The position numbers and the translations under genes were made by a program. Positions 28,001 through 41,700 of a DNA stretch of 64,000 nucleotides are shown in pieces (position 1 is the first letter of the stretch; every line of letters begins with the position of its first letter). Below the pieces are notes generated by a model. It did no database searches and was not told where the DNA came from. It saw only the letters and a program-made list of their open reading frames with translations. The stretch covers positions 62,001 to 126,000 of the forward strand of contig JALJCO010001416.1 of NCBI GenBank assembly GCA_023101725.1, read 5' to 3'. The DNA comes from Atherinomorus stipes. Taxonomy: Eukaryota > Chordata > Actinopteri > Atheriniformes > Atherinidae.

Positions 28001-31000
28001 GTTTATCATTAAAGCATATGAAAAGCTTTAAATTCTCTTACTAAGTCTCTGCCTAACAGCTTTTTGACCAAAAAGACAAAAGGAATAAAACTCATCAAAA
28101 TAGGTTAAGCAGGAAATTACTTTTCTTTCATAAATAGTGGCAAAAACTTTGCAAAAGGCACCAACTAAGACTTTTTAACTAAACAGCTTCAGCCCACATG
28201 GAAGAAGTAATTCTACGCCAACTGCTAACCACTGGAGCGGAGGAGCTTTGGATTTTTGACCCTGGTATCCGATGGTATGGCCCAAAATATCAAACTGTTT
28301 TTCTGTGGCACTGCACAGATTAGTCTTCCCATATTACCCACTTTTATCCCTATCATATACGCTCAGTCCTGTAATGCTATCAATGCAGGGAAACGTAGAA
28401 GCAGAGTATAAAATATGAAACAGCTCTGGCGCCAGATGCAGCAGCACTAACTGTCACCCAGAGATCACTGGACTGTGTAACTTCTAACAATAATTAAAAG
28501 GCGATCAATCTGCTCCCCGTCAGCACCGGAAACACAATTAAAAGAGCTATTATCAAACTGTGGTGTGAAAGAAGGAGGGAAGCATCAGAGGGGCACAGAG
28601 CTGAGCTCAATTAAATCCCACAAGTTTAGACATTGCTGTTGGTTTGACAGCAGTTTCCTGCCTCAGCCTGCTCCATCCACGAGACGGAACGCTGGGAAAG
28701 AACAAAGGATCTCTCACACACCTCTCCCTCCTACCCCATCCGGAAATCAGCACAAGGAGAAATCATTCTAGAAAGACCTTTCCTGCATATACATGAAGAC
28801 TTTTCAGTTGCCAGCATGTGGCACTGAGCCGATGTAGACTGGAAATGCCAAACCTCAGAGATGGAAAATCCCCAGTTCCCCAGTTAACTTTTTCTTTTTC
28901 TTGAACTGTAGAGCTAAATACAGTGACCTTTCTGATCAAGGTCCTGGTTACCATGTTGCTGAATAGTTTTAACATTAATAAAAGAGGCCCATATTTATTT
29001 ATTTGTTTTGAAAGGAAAAATAAATCAACATAAAGAGCTAACCTCAAGTATGTGTTCGTCTTGTTGCTCCCTGTCCAGCTTCCTTGAAGTGGTTGTAACC
29101 AGACCTGTTGAAAACAAAGACAATAAAATCAGTTAAAAATCTAAATAAACTCACTATTTTTTGCCCTTTAACAGAGAATGTCAAAATCAGAAGCAAACAG
29201 ATGAATCAGGCTTAAACTGTAGACAATTAACCTAATTGGTACATGATATGTACAAGTTATAAAACAAAATTATTGAATAATTTATAGGACTGTTTTATGA
29301 ACATTACACTGTGTCACATTTTGTCTAAATAGCACTGAAAATGGAAGGATTCTCACAAAAAGTTGCATCAGCATCAGCTTTCACAGGATTAGCTACCGAG
29401 CACTCAGATGGTTTAAACTTGCATTGTATTTATATTTATCTATTAATTTCAGGCAACACGTTTTCAGAGAGGAACACAAAGACAATGAGCACTTACATAG
29501 CTGTTCATCTTATCACAAAAAGAAAACAAACACAACAACAACAGCTTTAGCCATAGCTACGTACAAAAAAAAAAAAAAGAATTCAACATGCCTAAAAGGG
29601 AGCGGGAAGAAGAAAACTTATTAATCCCCGCCCCTAACTTAAACAGCATTAAACTGAAAGGGAGAAGAAAAAAAAAAGGAAAACAATGCCACCACTCACT
29701 GTTGGGTGACATAATCTAAACCCTGCTGGTTATCTAATCAGTCACCCATGAGTGAAAAGCTTGAAATTGCCAGACAGCCCTCCATCCTGCCTGACATACG
29801 TGAAATATCACAAAGATCTGCAAATAGTACCCAAACAGCAGTGCAGCCTTGACACCCTACTTTTAGTTTCTCCACAAGCTGAATAAATAGATGGCCATTC
29901 AGAGATCGGCCGCAGGTCTGAGCACTGTTGCAACAGAGACAGAAAGCTCAGAAAACATCCTGCTGTTAGTTAGAATGTTTTACGGCTCTTTTCCAGCGCT
30001 ATCATCCATTTAAAGTAGCTTGGCGGATGTCGTGTGACATCAATCACAGAGGGAATTTTGACAAAAAGCAAAAATATACCAAGCCGGAGTCTTGAGTTCC
30101 TGGCTAATGCAATTTTGCATCAAACGCACAAACAAGGGCAGAACAGAGAAGAAGCGGGGGGAAGGGTACTGCTACATTTCTACGTTGAGGCAGCATTCTG
30201 CTCTCACTCCCAGTGTAATTGCAACTTTGCAGACACTGAGTGTAGAGTAGACATGCCAACTGCAACCGCACCAGAGCGTTCTGTTTGCCACACTGCGCCT
30301 GATTAGCATAAAGCAAAGGATTTCGGAAACCCAAACCCATCAATGGCACATATGGCTGCAACAGGAATAGCAGGCCACAACTTGCAGGTCCACAGAAATA
30401 GCTGTTCCCTGCTCTGAGATTGAGGGATATGAGCAAAGCACATTTGCTCCCCCTTCTTAGGCTTTATTTAATCTTCACAGTGAACTACAAAGATGTAAGT
30501 CTGCTCATATTTGCCCAGAAAAATTGAATTTCCAAAAGGTGCAAACTATATTTTTTGCTCTACTTACAGATCATGGCTACATACTGTTGGAACACCTTTC
30601 ACATTATGCATCTGTATCAAAAGGCTGTCTCTGAAAATGCAATTACTTCAACTGTAAGCTGAAAAAAAAAAAAAAAACTCCATACATCCTTTGCCAGAAC
30701 TGACATATAGCACCACAAACGCCCAGCAAACGTAGAACAAAAAAAAAAGAAAGAAAAAAAAGGTGTTTCAACACTGACAGTACAAATTATGTTTAGTAAA
30801 CTTCTACATCCTGCTGGAATTATCTTTTACACGCTGCACGCTGTGTCCAAAACCATCATTGTTGAGATGAGCAGGTATTGTCATCAAAACAAGTAATTCT
30901 GCTGTGCCACATCAAAACAGGCTACACTGACCAATTATTCATGTGTTTCAGTGAGGTTGTAGATGATGGATGATTATGTTTTTAAGCTCCCCAGTGTGCT

Positions 31001-34000
31001 GTGTAAGGCAACTCCTTTGTGAACATGTATTGTACAGCAGAATACAAATGATAACATTAACAACACCAAGTCTACGTGTCAAATGTATTATTTCTCTGCA
31101 CATCAACTGGGCTTGGTGTCATAACCGTTGCACTACTTGTAATTACAATAAATATCTATGCTGTGCCTCTAAACAGCTACAAGAATATCAAGTAAATAAC
31201 CAAATGAATTGCGTTCCTTATTATCAATTGAACATTTGTGTTGACTACTAAACAAACCTGAAGATTTCATTTATTTTAGTCATTTCCACTGGAGCCCAGA
31301 CAATGTGGGATTTTGGGGGCCAATACCGATATTGGAGGCTTAAAAAAAAAAAAACAATATCTGATACATTGGCCAATATCTGATGTTGGCCGATAAAGCC
31401 GATATCAGCCAATACCAGATATATAAAATAAGAACGTGGATATATGCAGGATACATAATGTCCATGAACTCAAACTCTTATAATACCCAAAATATGGTTC
31501 CACACCTTACACTTCCCCTCTGACTTTGAAATCAAATATATTCATTTAGTTTATTTTCATAATTAGTGTCACTTCAATACTATAGTTGACCATTTTAAAA
31601 TGAAAACAAGTGGTTTGTAAGGGTGAGGAGCCAAGACAGAACGGTACTCAGGTACAGAGGAGGAGAGTGACAGGAGCAAAGCAGGAGTTTCTTTCTGCAG
31701 TTTACTGAAAAAGTAAAAGTTGAATATCGGCCACATATATAGGTGAGACGCTATAATCTTTGGACTCTAATGCCCTTTTCACTCTAGCACCTACTTAGCC
31801 CTGCCCTCACCGGCCCGACACCACACTATCCCAGTTTCATTTGCTCACATTACAATTGAGGGTAATTGAGGCTGCCTTCAGTGTGGGCAGAGTCGTCATA
31901 AGTTTCATAGAGTCATTTGTTTGTGACACACACTGAACAACAATGGAGGAAGTCAAGCTTGTGTTTTACCTGCTGTTTGTTTTCTCAACACCTTTGACTA
32001 CAGTGTTGCTTTTTGCTGTGCTTCAGCTGTTGCTAATGTTTTCTCTGGGGTTTTCTTCTAAATATGAATTAAAAAAACAACAACAAAGTTAACCTGGCTA
32101 ATGAAGTGAGATTTCCTATTTTTTGTGTGTTTACATTTAAGGAAATTCTTAAGTTATTTAATTAATAAATTCAGCTTTAACATGGTTTAACATTTTGGGG
32201 GTAAAGGGTTTAAGAGAAATTTAAAGGATCATGAAACTTCCATCTGAAAATGAGAAGAGGAAGCAGTCGTTGTGCATAAGTAAAGCTGTTTTGATGCTTT
32301 TGTTTGCTTCTGGTCCATTTTGCTTATGTTGCCAGTTTCAATTTCTGACCTGTGACCTTCCGACCACACATCCAAGCACTGATATTACTTTCAAAAAATA
32401 ATTCACAAACAACTTGTTTTCAAAAATATGAACTTTTGAAGTTGTGAATCCCCCAAAAGCAACCCAGGCACCACAAATGGTCCCAGCACTCTGCTGGCAC
32501 AAACGCTCCAGTCAATAAAGGTGCATACCTCTCTGTCACTACCTAAACGTTAAGGAACTGTAAAATAACTAGTTGGCGAGCCAGAGCTGACCAAAGAGGA
32601 ACACACACGCACACAGTCACAAACACACAAAAGCCATCCGCAGGCGTGGGCTGAGCTGGGCCGACAGTAATTACAGCCATGCTGTTTTGAGAGGGGGAGG
32701 AAAAAAAAGTAAAGAAACAGTGGCACTTTTAACCATGTCCCTCAGCACTACAACCACTGCTTCAAAATGGGGGCCTGAAGGGAGTTCTGGAGACCGGCAC
32801 TCCTGGTGTGGTTCAATTTTGGGCACTGCTGCTGTGATTAGCAGTCTTGAGAGTGACACACATATTTATGTTGCACATACTGGGCTGTGACACTTGACAA
32901 TCAGGAATGTTATAGTGGAAAATTTTAATTTCCTAAGATATTCTGTACAAAAATATATGGTGTGTGTATGTATATATATCTTTACCCTTTATTATTGTTT
33001 TTGCCACTGGCCATACAAAAATGAAAACTGTTTACACGACAATCATATCAGTATGTTGAGTACTAATAAAAAAAAAATAAAAATAAAAAAAAGCTTAAGC
33101 CATCCTGCACTATCTAGGTTTAAATGGGACCGATACATCAAAGAAGGAACGGTTTGTCCCTTTGCAATATCTGACTCCAAAATGCAGCCGAACGAGACAC
33201 CCTGGCAATTCTCTTTTATTGAGAGGGAATGCAATGCTTGGTATGCCATTTAAAAGTCTGTGTAGTCCAACAAATATCCCCTCCAGAAACATACATAATG
33301 TAAAAATGGTATCAAGAGAGGATATATGAGCAAAGGCAAACACATTCATACATACATGAGGGCCCTGTGAAAATGAATAAAAGGCATTAAGGCGGGGGAG
33401 CAATGTTTACATTAGGATTGAAATATCTCAGCACCTCACAGCTGCAAGGCTTATTTGTAATCTGAAAAGACAGCCATGCCATGGAAGCGTTGGAACTGTG
33501 GGGGATTCAGTTCCCAAGTCCTTGTAAAAGTGAATGTCATGATAGCTAAATAAGTGGCATTGTAGAGCAAAGCTACTTCTGACCCATGTTCAGATATGCA
33601 GACGTAAAATCTCAGACAATGCACACAAATGTGATAGAGAGAATTTTAAAAATTACATTTTGAGAGTTGGTGTTTGACATGCTGGGTTGGGTTGGTGTCC
33701 CCCCCCCCCCCCTCGTTATCTCTTTAGTGAACAGTGACAATTGTTTTCCCTCAAATCGCCGGAAACATCAGGAAGTTGTTGGAAGTATCCATTTCCTATC
33801 TCAGTTCCCCTGATAGTGCTTTAGGTTTTGGTAAACTACTGATAACACAAGCGTGTGTGCGTTTGCTCTCCTCAATAAAGCAGGCATTACTAAAAGGTGA
33901 TATGAGAACCAGAACAGGTAGATGATTCATGGTTCCAAACCCTAATAGCTGTTTCCCCTCCTTTCCATTCAGCTCCAGGGATAACAAATGCACATAATAC

Positions 34001-37000
34001 CTGATGAAGGTATACAAGCCTGTCAAAGGACTGCTAGCAGTATCTTATTTCAGTTCATGACAATGAGCCGCTACCTTCAGGCAAACAAAAGGAATAGGCT
34101 AAAAAGATTCAAAACAACTTCCAGAAATCACCTTAGCTTACATTTCTTCATTTGGGTTCAACAACTGGACTGAAAGCAGACATTAAAGAGCGTTTACAGA
34201 CAGGCACATCGGATTTGAGGTACACTCTAGTCAGCAGTGACTACACCACTGTTAAATACAGGTAGGTGCTGTTATTATGGGGTAGGGTCTTCTACAGGCT
34301 TCAGAGGCTCTGATTGGAAATGTAATATGTTGGGTTACCATAAACTATCAATAATCTACTTTCAAAAGTCAGTGGACAACACTGGGATAATAGCAGAAGT
34401 TAAAGAAAGCACTAATACTACACAGAATTACTGTATAGCCACAACAGGAAGTAGGGTCATGACCGTGCAGCAAGATAAGATGGCTATCGTAAAACTCTTC
34501 GCTCAAGCTTTCTTTACTTGGCTTAGGTGTGGAAAACTTCCTGTGTGGTGTGTGTCTGTGTGCTCTGACTACTTGTTCTGCTTGGTTGCTCTTTCCTAAC
34601 ACATGCGTGTTCTGGCATCAAACCTCTGGTCAAAGTCCGTAGCACAGCAGAAACATTTCAGAGAAGACAGTGAGTGATTCAGCAGGCAATAAACACTGCT
34701 CACTCTCCCACAGAAAAGGTGGACAACTTGTGTCAACAATCTCAGATCAACTGGATCACAGTGCTGACATGTTTTTACAGGGAGAAAATAAAACTAGACG
34801 GGTAGTGGGTTGGTTGTCTCAAGAGCTCAAGAGTAAAATTCTGAATTTACACCTAAGTAATAAACTCTTTGATTGTTCTTCCATACGACAGATATTTTAG
34901 ACAGAGCACTTGCACACAAGTACAGTATGTGTCTAAGATCCTGTTGAGTTGCAGACAGCAGCTTCTGAGTCTTAATTCAGGAGATTCAATTCTCCTTAGC
35001 TGCTGAATCAAGACTGAAAAGCCTGGAACAACTGTGGTCATGTCTGTGGGTGGTATGAGATCTGAGCTACCAGACAACTGAGCACTGGTTCATCTCTTAC
35101 ATTTTTAGACTTGAGCAGGATTATTCAAATTCAACAATCTCTTACTGTTTTAGAAGACCATAATTCATATGCAGCTGAGAGGAATAATCTTCCCATCCCA
35201 TAGCTCAGACTGGTTTTCTTCCCTTATTTCAATCCTTTCAAAAGCAAGGTTATATCAAGCTGTTAAGCTCTCAGACACTGGGGCTGCAACAGAGTCTGTG
35301 AGACAGAAGAGCTGGCCTTGCACTTAAATGACAAAGTAAAGTCAGGAAGCATCCAAAACAGCAGGACTTGTTTACTTGGCAGAAATAAAGTAGGTCTAAG
35401 CCTTTTATCCTATGCTTTACTGAGTCAGTGTGAGTCTGGTTGGAAAAAGGGCCCCCAACCACCCAAGGTGTCAACTGAAGCCTTTATACTGAATATGTAG
35501 GCTGCGCAGATAGTTTAAGGTATAGTCCTTGATAGTCAGTTAGTTTAAAATGCACAGCTATAAAGTTTCATACCCACAAAAAACATAGGCCTCAATGTCT
35601 TTCTATTTTGTAGCGCTTTGTAGATGTGCCAAGACGGGGCCTTCCCATGCAGCCATACAGTTTTAGAACATGTAATTACAGACACTTGCATGTTGTAAAT
35701 GTAAACACTTTCACAAATGTGCATTATGCAGTGGGTTGATTGTTTAGGGTGCTATCGGGCTATTTTGAGCAATTATAGTTTTAAATTAATTAGAAAAATA
35801 TTTGCAATCATTCCCAGTACTACATATATATACACACACATATATTAGGGCTGTAACGGTACATGTATTTGTGTCGAACTGTTCGGTACACTACTCTCGG
35901 TTTGGAATGACCCTGTACCAAACTGTTGAGCTCAGGATTTGTTTATATAGCTCTTTATCGTTTCATTAAAGGTGAACTCAGTAACTTTTTTACCTCAATA
36001 AATGCTTTTCGGAATCCCTGTGGGGCTAAACAAAGTGTTTACGGAGCGATTCAATGTGCCCCCCCCTCCCGCCGGGGCCTCTGGCCTGCGAGCAGCTAAA
36101 AACAACTTTGCCTGCGCCGACCCGAGCAGAACTTGCGACAACAGAAACCGCTGTACGGTACTCAGGTCCCCTATCTACCGAGCTGCTTCCAGCTCTGATT
36201 TGAACCAGACTACCAGCGCTAATTCGAAGAAAACATTTCTTTAGCTTCACACCACCTAAACACGGCTCCTGGCTCTCATAACCAACTTTTGCTGGACAGA
36301 GGATTCACGAGCTGCGCTGCCTGGGCGCCGGGTGAAGCATCACTGCTTCAGGCTCAATAATCACTTGTCACGTCCGAAAAAGTAAATAAAAGTTCGTATT
36401 CTTACCTGCTACTCGCCAACACAGTGAAAAATATAATCCACAGCATATTTACCCGCAAATCGCGGGTAAAACGTCCCGTTTCAGAAAATACAGGACTTTG
36501 CTTTGAGAGAGGGAGACGAGGTGCTGCTACCAACGAGAAAGTAGCATCAATAAGCTAGTAAACGCTTAGAAATATATCAGCGATCAAAATAGAGGAAAGA
36601 CAGGTAGAGAAGCCGCTGTGTGCTGTGGGGGTGTAAGGGGGTTGAACACGACAGTGAAAGGACGCCACTAGGGGGAGCCCCGAGCTGAAGTTACTGAGTT
36701 CTGCTTTAAGTTCTAGCGTGCAACCTGACATAACGGACCCGTGCAGCGCGCTCACCATCCTGTTTCTTACAACTTGTAAACAACATGGATGTGAGATTGT
36801 TAAGCCACAGGAAGCTCTGCTGGTCAGTCTTCTGTCTGCGATCACTTCGGTTTAGATGAAGAGGGAGCTGAATAAAAGTTGACAAAACGAAATCAGTGTG
36901 CCGACACTGCAGAACTGCGGTTGCAGTGTTTCCCCCATCAGCTTCACAACATTGAGGGGGAGCAGGGGGAATAACACCAGGGCCCGGTTGTTCATTCTCG

Positions 37001-38678
37001 GTTTTTTACCACTGGACCCCTACGGTCCTTAATCCTTGACCTGCCGTTAGCTAACCGACTGTTAAATATGCGTTGTTCAAAGCATGGTTAGTCATGCCGT
37101 CAGCTAACAGCTCCGTCAAAGTTAACCAGGGGTAGCACCACTGGTTAGCACCAATGTATCCCACAATTCCCCATTTTGTTTACTTCTGGTATTGCAAAAA
37201 GTAATGTTGTACGTCTGTGTCTCCTTATTGCTGTGAGGAAGACACGGGGGCCGACTCTCACTTTATTTTCCCACCGTGAACAGAGCTGCTGTTAGCCACA
37301 ACACACTCTTCCTCATCCCCCAGTCTCTCCATCCTTCCCCGTTCTCTTCACACTCCTGCGCCCCCCCCCCCAGCTCATCCGGCCTCACAGCACAGCAAAC
37401 CCTCAGTAACAGAACACACGGGACACAGAAAGTATTGATAAGCAAACGATCCCTTTCACTTCAAGGAAAAAGAGGCAGAAATTTCTCTGCTGATGAAGAA
37501 AATGTCATTCTAAATAGTGAGTCCGTCGTGTCCACAGTTCGTGCACGCTCCAAATCGACTCGAAAGGATTACATATTTGCATTCTTTCCCGAAGTGGTGC
37601 GCAGCTCCTCGTTAGAATAATCCCCGATATCAAAATCAAAGCCGCAATAACCGCCGTTCTTCTTTCTGAACCGGCATCATGAACGCAGCGTAAGCAACAA
37701 ACGGATAATGAGAGAAAACACACCGTTAAAACTTTAGCGGCGGTCCTTAGGTGTGTTAACTTTAACGTAAGATAACACACGGTTAAATTAACTGAGTTTG
37801 AACAACAACATAACCGGACTGTTAAAGTTAACGGTCGGCTAAATGTTTTACGGCTGGTTAAAAGATAACGGAGTTTTGAACAACTGGGCCCAGGATGATA
37901 GCCGCTGTGTTAAAAACCAATAACTACAGATCAGCTCTGCTAAATGGTGTATTATTCATAAACTCTGTAACTGGTAACCTTCCAGTTACAGCATTCCGAA
38001 TTTAAAAATAACTAAATAATCATAAGCAGATACACTCTGTGAAGTCATGTCGCCTTTCCAAATTAATTCAAAAACAAAAAAGAGAAAACACAGAGGACAG
38101 AAAAATGTAAAGGATTTCAAAAGTCCTGATAAAAACCGTTTCATTCCATGAAGTCGTGCTAAATATTGTTAAAGTTCAGATCTAAGATGATGTACCGACA
38201 TTAATTAAATGTGATTTTAACGGCGGTATCAGCTGTGTGCGTTCCCGCGACGTGCTCGTTCTCTGCACCAGCAGGTGAAGAGGAGAGCGAGTATTGCTAT
38301 CTTCACCTTTCTCGGTAGAGTTTAAAACTGATATTTGTGTCTGAGTTTCAGCTGGTTGACGTGTTTTCAGACGCGCGTGCTGTTTTAAGAGCTACTATAA
38401 ACCTGTTTAGGGGAAATGAGAAGTTAAACCAGTTTGTGAGCTGGTGCTGGATAGAAAACCAGATCACAATAAATTAACCTGACTTTGTAGGCGGTGCTGG
38501 GGCTGGTAGGGAAACACTGGTTCGGGTATGTAATATGAACTCACTGTGATGTTAAATTTTAGTGAACTTGTTGATAAAACACAAGACAGTTAATATTTGT
38601 GTATTTTTTCCATTACTGTACTGAGGCAAGATATGTGTATAGGCAAACAAGACACATAGCCATGTATATTTATATATA

Positions 38679-38726
<48 letters not shown>

Positions 38727-41700
38727 GGCTATGTGTCTTGTTTGCCCTTCTTTCTGTCCATGCCGACCTTTTTACTTCCACTAAATCTTAAAATAAAACA
38801 ACACAATGGTAGCAGTGATTTAATGAAGTTCTCTTTGTCCAAACCAGTTTTCGTTGAACCTGACACAAGGCTCCAGTGTCCCACTGCTGAAAGTTTTAAC
38901 ATGCTTTGATATGCATGAATGGGCCTTATCCTTCTGCTTCTGTGTAATCTTTCCCCCCTTTTTCCCCCTTTTTTGCTGGGGGGCTTGGTGAGTCCCTCTG
39001 GCAGCATATGTTAATTTCACTGTACCAGTTTTTGCCTGCAGTGGATTTTACAAGAAGCTTCATTAAATATCCTAGAATCCACATGTAGGATGAGAAGACT
39101 TTTTTTTAACTGTTAAAGAAGAGATGCAATTAACTTTTGGATGAGCATTTATAAAAAATCTTTAAGCAGCAAGGGCTCAATGAGTTTACTTGAGTAGGCT
39201 TATTTATATTTCCTGATATGGCCCCATGGTCGATCATAGATAAAGGGCCAAAAATTTAAATACATTGCTGACAAAAATTGCTACATCCATTTTTAAAGAT
39301 GTGTTTTCATTGGTAAAACAGTATTTCTTATGATTTCATTGTTGAACAGTTATTGAAAGTTGTACAAATGATTTCCTAGACCTTTCCTTCTTCAATATCT
39401 CAAACTCCTTATCTACATGTGCAAGTTGATCTTTTCATACATGGAGACAAAACACAAACCATATGTGCATACAGAAAGGTTGTCCTTCTCCTTAATCATT
39501 TATTTTCTCTTTCTTTCCCTGTCCATCGGGGAATCCATCACTGCGAAGATTGTTTGGTGGGCAACTTAAACACTGAATCCTTATATGGTCAGAAAATTCA
39601 CATTGCCAGTTCCAACAAAAATAACTCCAGTTTGTTGATGTGACTACCTTGGGAAACAAGACCACACACGTAAGTGAGGACAAACTGGAGCAACTGCTAC
39701 ACTACCCCTTCCACATGTCAGTCTACTGATCAGTTACACTGGCAAAGACAAACCTGTGGGAGAGCTAGGTGAGGAAGAATAACTGCCAGACACTGAGTTT
39801 CACTTCCAAATACTGCGATTTTTAAACACCAACTGATTGCTAGCCATGCACTTCTTAATAAAACCACCTTTTTTATTTGCTGCACTTATGGAATTTAATG
39901 CTTTTTTATATGTATTTCATTTGTAAACAAAATATTCAAAATATTCTCCTAGAATATTCATTCAAATTTGCACAAAGGCAGAGCCCTTTTTACTTTGAGA
40001 ATTTAATAAGAACAAATCTGTAAGTCTAAAGGAAAGCTCTGTCGGCAATGGAGCTTCACTTTGCACCTATCACAAGTATTTCTTTTTTTTTTTCTACTGC
40101 ACCACTAAACATAGCCTTCCCCAGCTACTTTAAAAGAACCCAATGAAATATTAATCATCACACCACTTCCAGAGAACCATATGAGAACACACTTTACAGT
40201 GTTAGAGTGCAAAAGCCCCCATAGGCTCAGCCCACTCCTGTTCTGAGTGTTCATACTGCTCTTCCTTTTAAAAGGAAACAGGAGCCTCACAGAAGCCAGT
40301 CACTTTGCTAGCCACGCACTACTATATAAAACAATCTTCTTATTTGCCACATTTATGACCTTCAAAGTATCTGATGAGCTTGGATGAAGATGGCACATGT
40401 CTCAAGCTAATTTCCTGCTTGCTATGTATTCAGGATATCAGCTTACCTAGACAGACTGCTGCTAATACGACAGTTGTGACACTCAACATTAGGCAAGCAA
40501 TATAAGGCAGTGTAGTTAATATTTAATAATCTAGATGAAGCCATACTTAAAAGGTTGTGAAAGGTCTTGCTTTTTATTGCTTTATCTCATGATCTGATTT
40601 TCTGATTCCACAAGCACACATATCCTGTTACCATGTGTCCCAGATTACAATCAAAGCTCATGTCTCAGTTGCGGATTTCAGACTGCACAGATCCAACTTG
40701 AACACATCATGAATTTCCATCCCACTAACAGCCGTCTTACCTGTTTTGGTGTTAATAGCAAAGAAACCCTGGGGATTGCCGCTGGTGATCCTGTAGGTGA
40801 GTTTATCACTGGCCTTGGCATCTGGATCGATGGCGTTTATCTGGATGATTGACACATCTTTTGGAGAGTTCTCCATGACAGATGGGTAGTAGACAGGTTC
40901 GGAGGTTTGTGGTGCGTTGTCATTGACATCCTGCACTTCAATGTAAACCTCCACAAAAGCAGAAAGGGGCACCACACCACGGTCCATAGCGTAGACTGTT
41001 AGCCAATAGTGAGGTGTTGTCTCATGATCCAGAAGCTCTTGCGTTCGAATAACACCTAAAAGACAAGGGGGAAAAAATCAGAAATGTATTCTTCAGCATA
41101 CCGAGAACATTTTCATATGCAACACATGACCTGAATCTGACATCACTGCCTGCATTTTCAGTGAACTCAGTAAAATTGATTTTGGCAGTGAAGAAAGGGG
41201 AAGCACAGCTGCCCATGAAAAGGCAGTTGTATGGGCTGGTTGAAGGGACCTTTCCTGAAACATGTCAAGGTGGTACATTAACAACAACCAGTCAGCGCTC
41301 TCCCGCTCTCCTGTTTACATTTCACTGCCATGCGGGGGCTCTAACCTTCAGCTGAGCAAACAAAAGAGCTTTCAAGCACATATATGAGTAGAGGAGGATG
41401 ACAATGGTTAAATAGAGTGGTGAATGAGCAGATCCTGCAACCTGAAAGAAATATGTAAATCTATATGATGCTGCATCTGACAGAGATGTATTGGACTGGT
41501 GTAATACCTTAATCATCTTCTGACATTCTCAATCACCAGGTTACATGTTTTAGTGTTTGAAACTTGAAACAGTGAGAAAGTCGCTTGTTGATCTTTCTAC
41601 AGCAAAGCTAACAGTTCACATCAGTGAGTTTGCTTTGCTCTTGTGCTTTTTATTTCTGTGTGATTCCTCTTCCCAGCACTTACCAGGTGCTCAGTGGCCC

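Larger units (their letters stand above)
22496..29042 (-). other. intron 4
   Basis: This 6.5 kb intron contains a hAT relic with a transposase fragment (23308 to ~24235), a TAAT-rich palindrome (25286-25305) and a dispersed repeat (~26510-26750). The stretches 24.3-26.5 kb and 26.8-29.0 kb show no supported gene. Confidence 0.85.
29105..40740 (-). other. intron 3
   Basis: This 11.6 kb intron has hAT-like remnants (31.3-31.7 kb and from 35848), a TTAA-ended element (35966-36709), a TIR element (36980-37891), an AT palindrome (38642-38746) and a C14 run (33699-33712). The stretches 29.2-31.2 kb, 31.8-35.8 kb and 38.8-40.7 kb show no supported gene. Confidence 0.85.

Noticed and set aside
37276..37620. 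114-codon plus-strand frame as a gene
   Set aside because: It lies inside an inverted-repeat element; only a faint SANT-like snippet and no domain that can be defended.
38590..38784. Ile-Tyr repeat open frames on both strands
   Set aside because: They are translations of the (TA)n palindrome; the same applies to those at 1743-2094 and 18960-19336.
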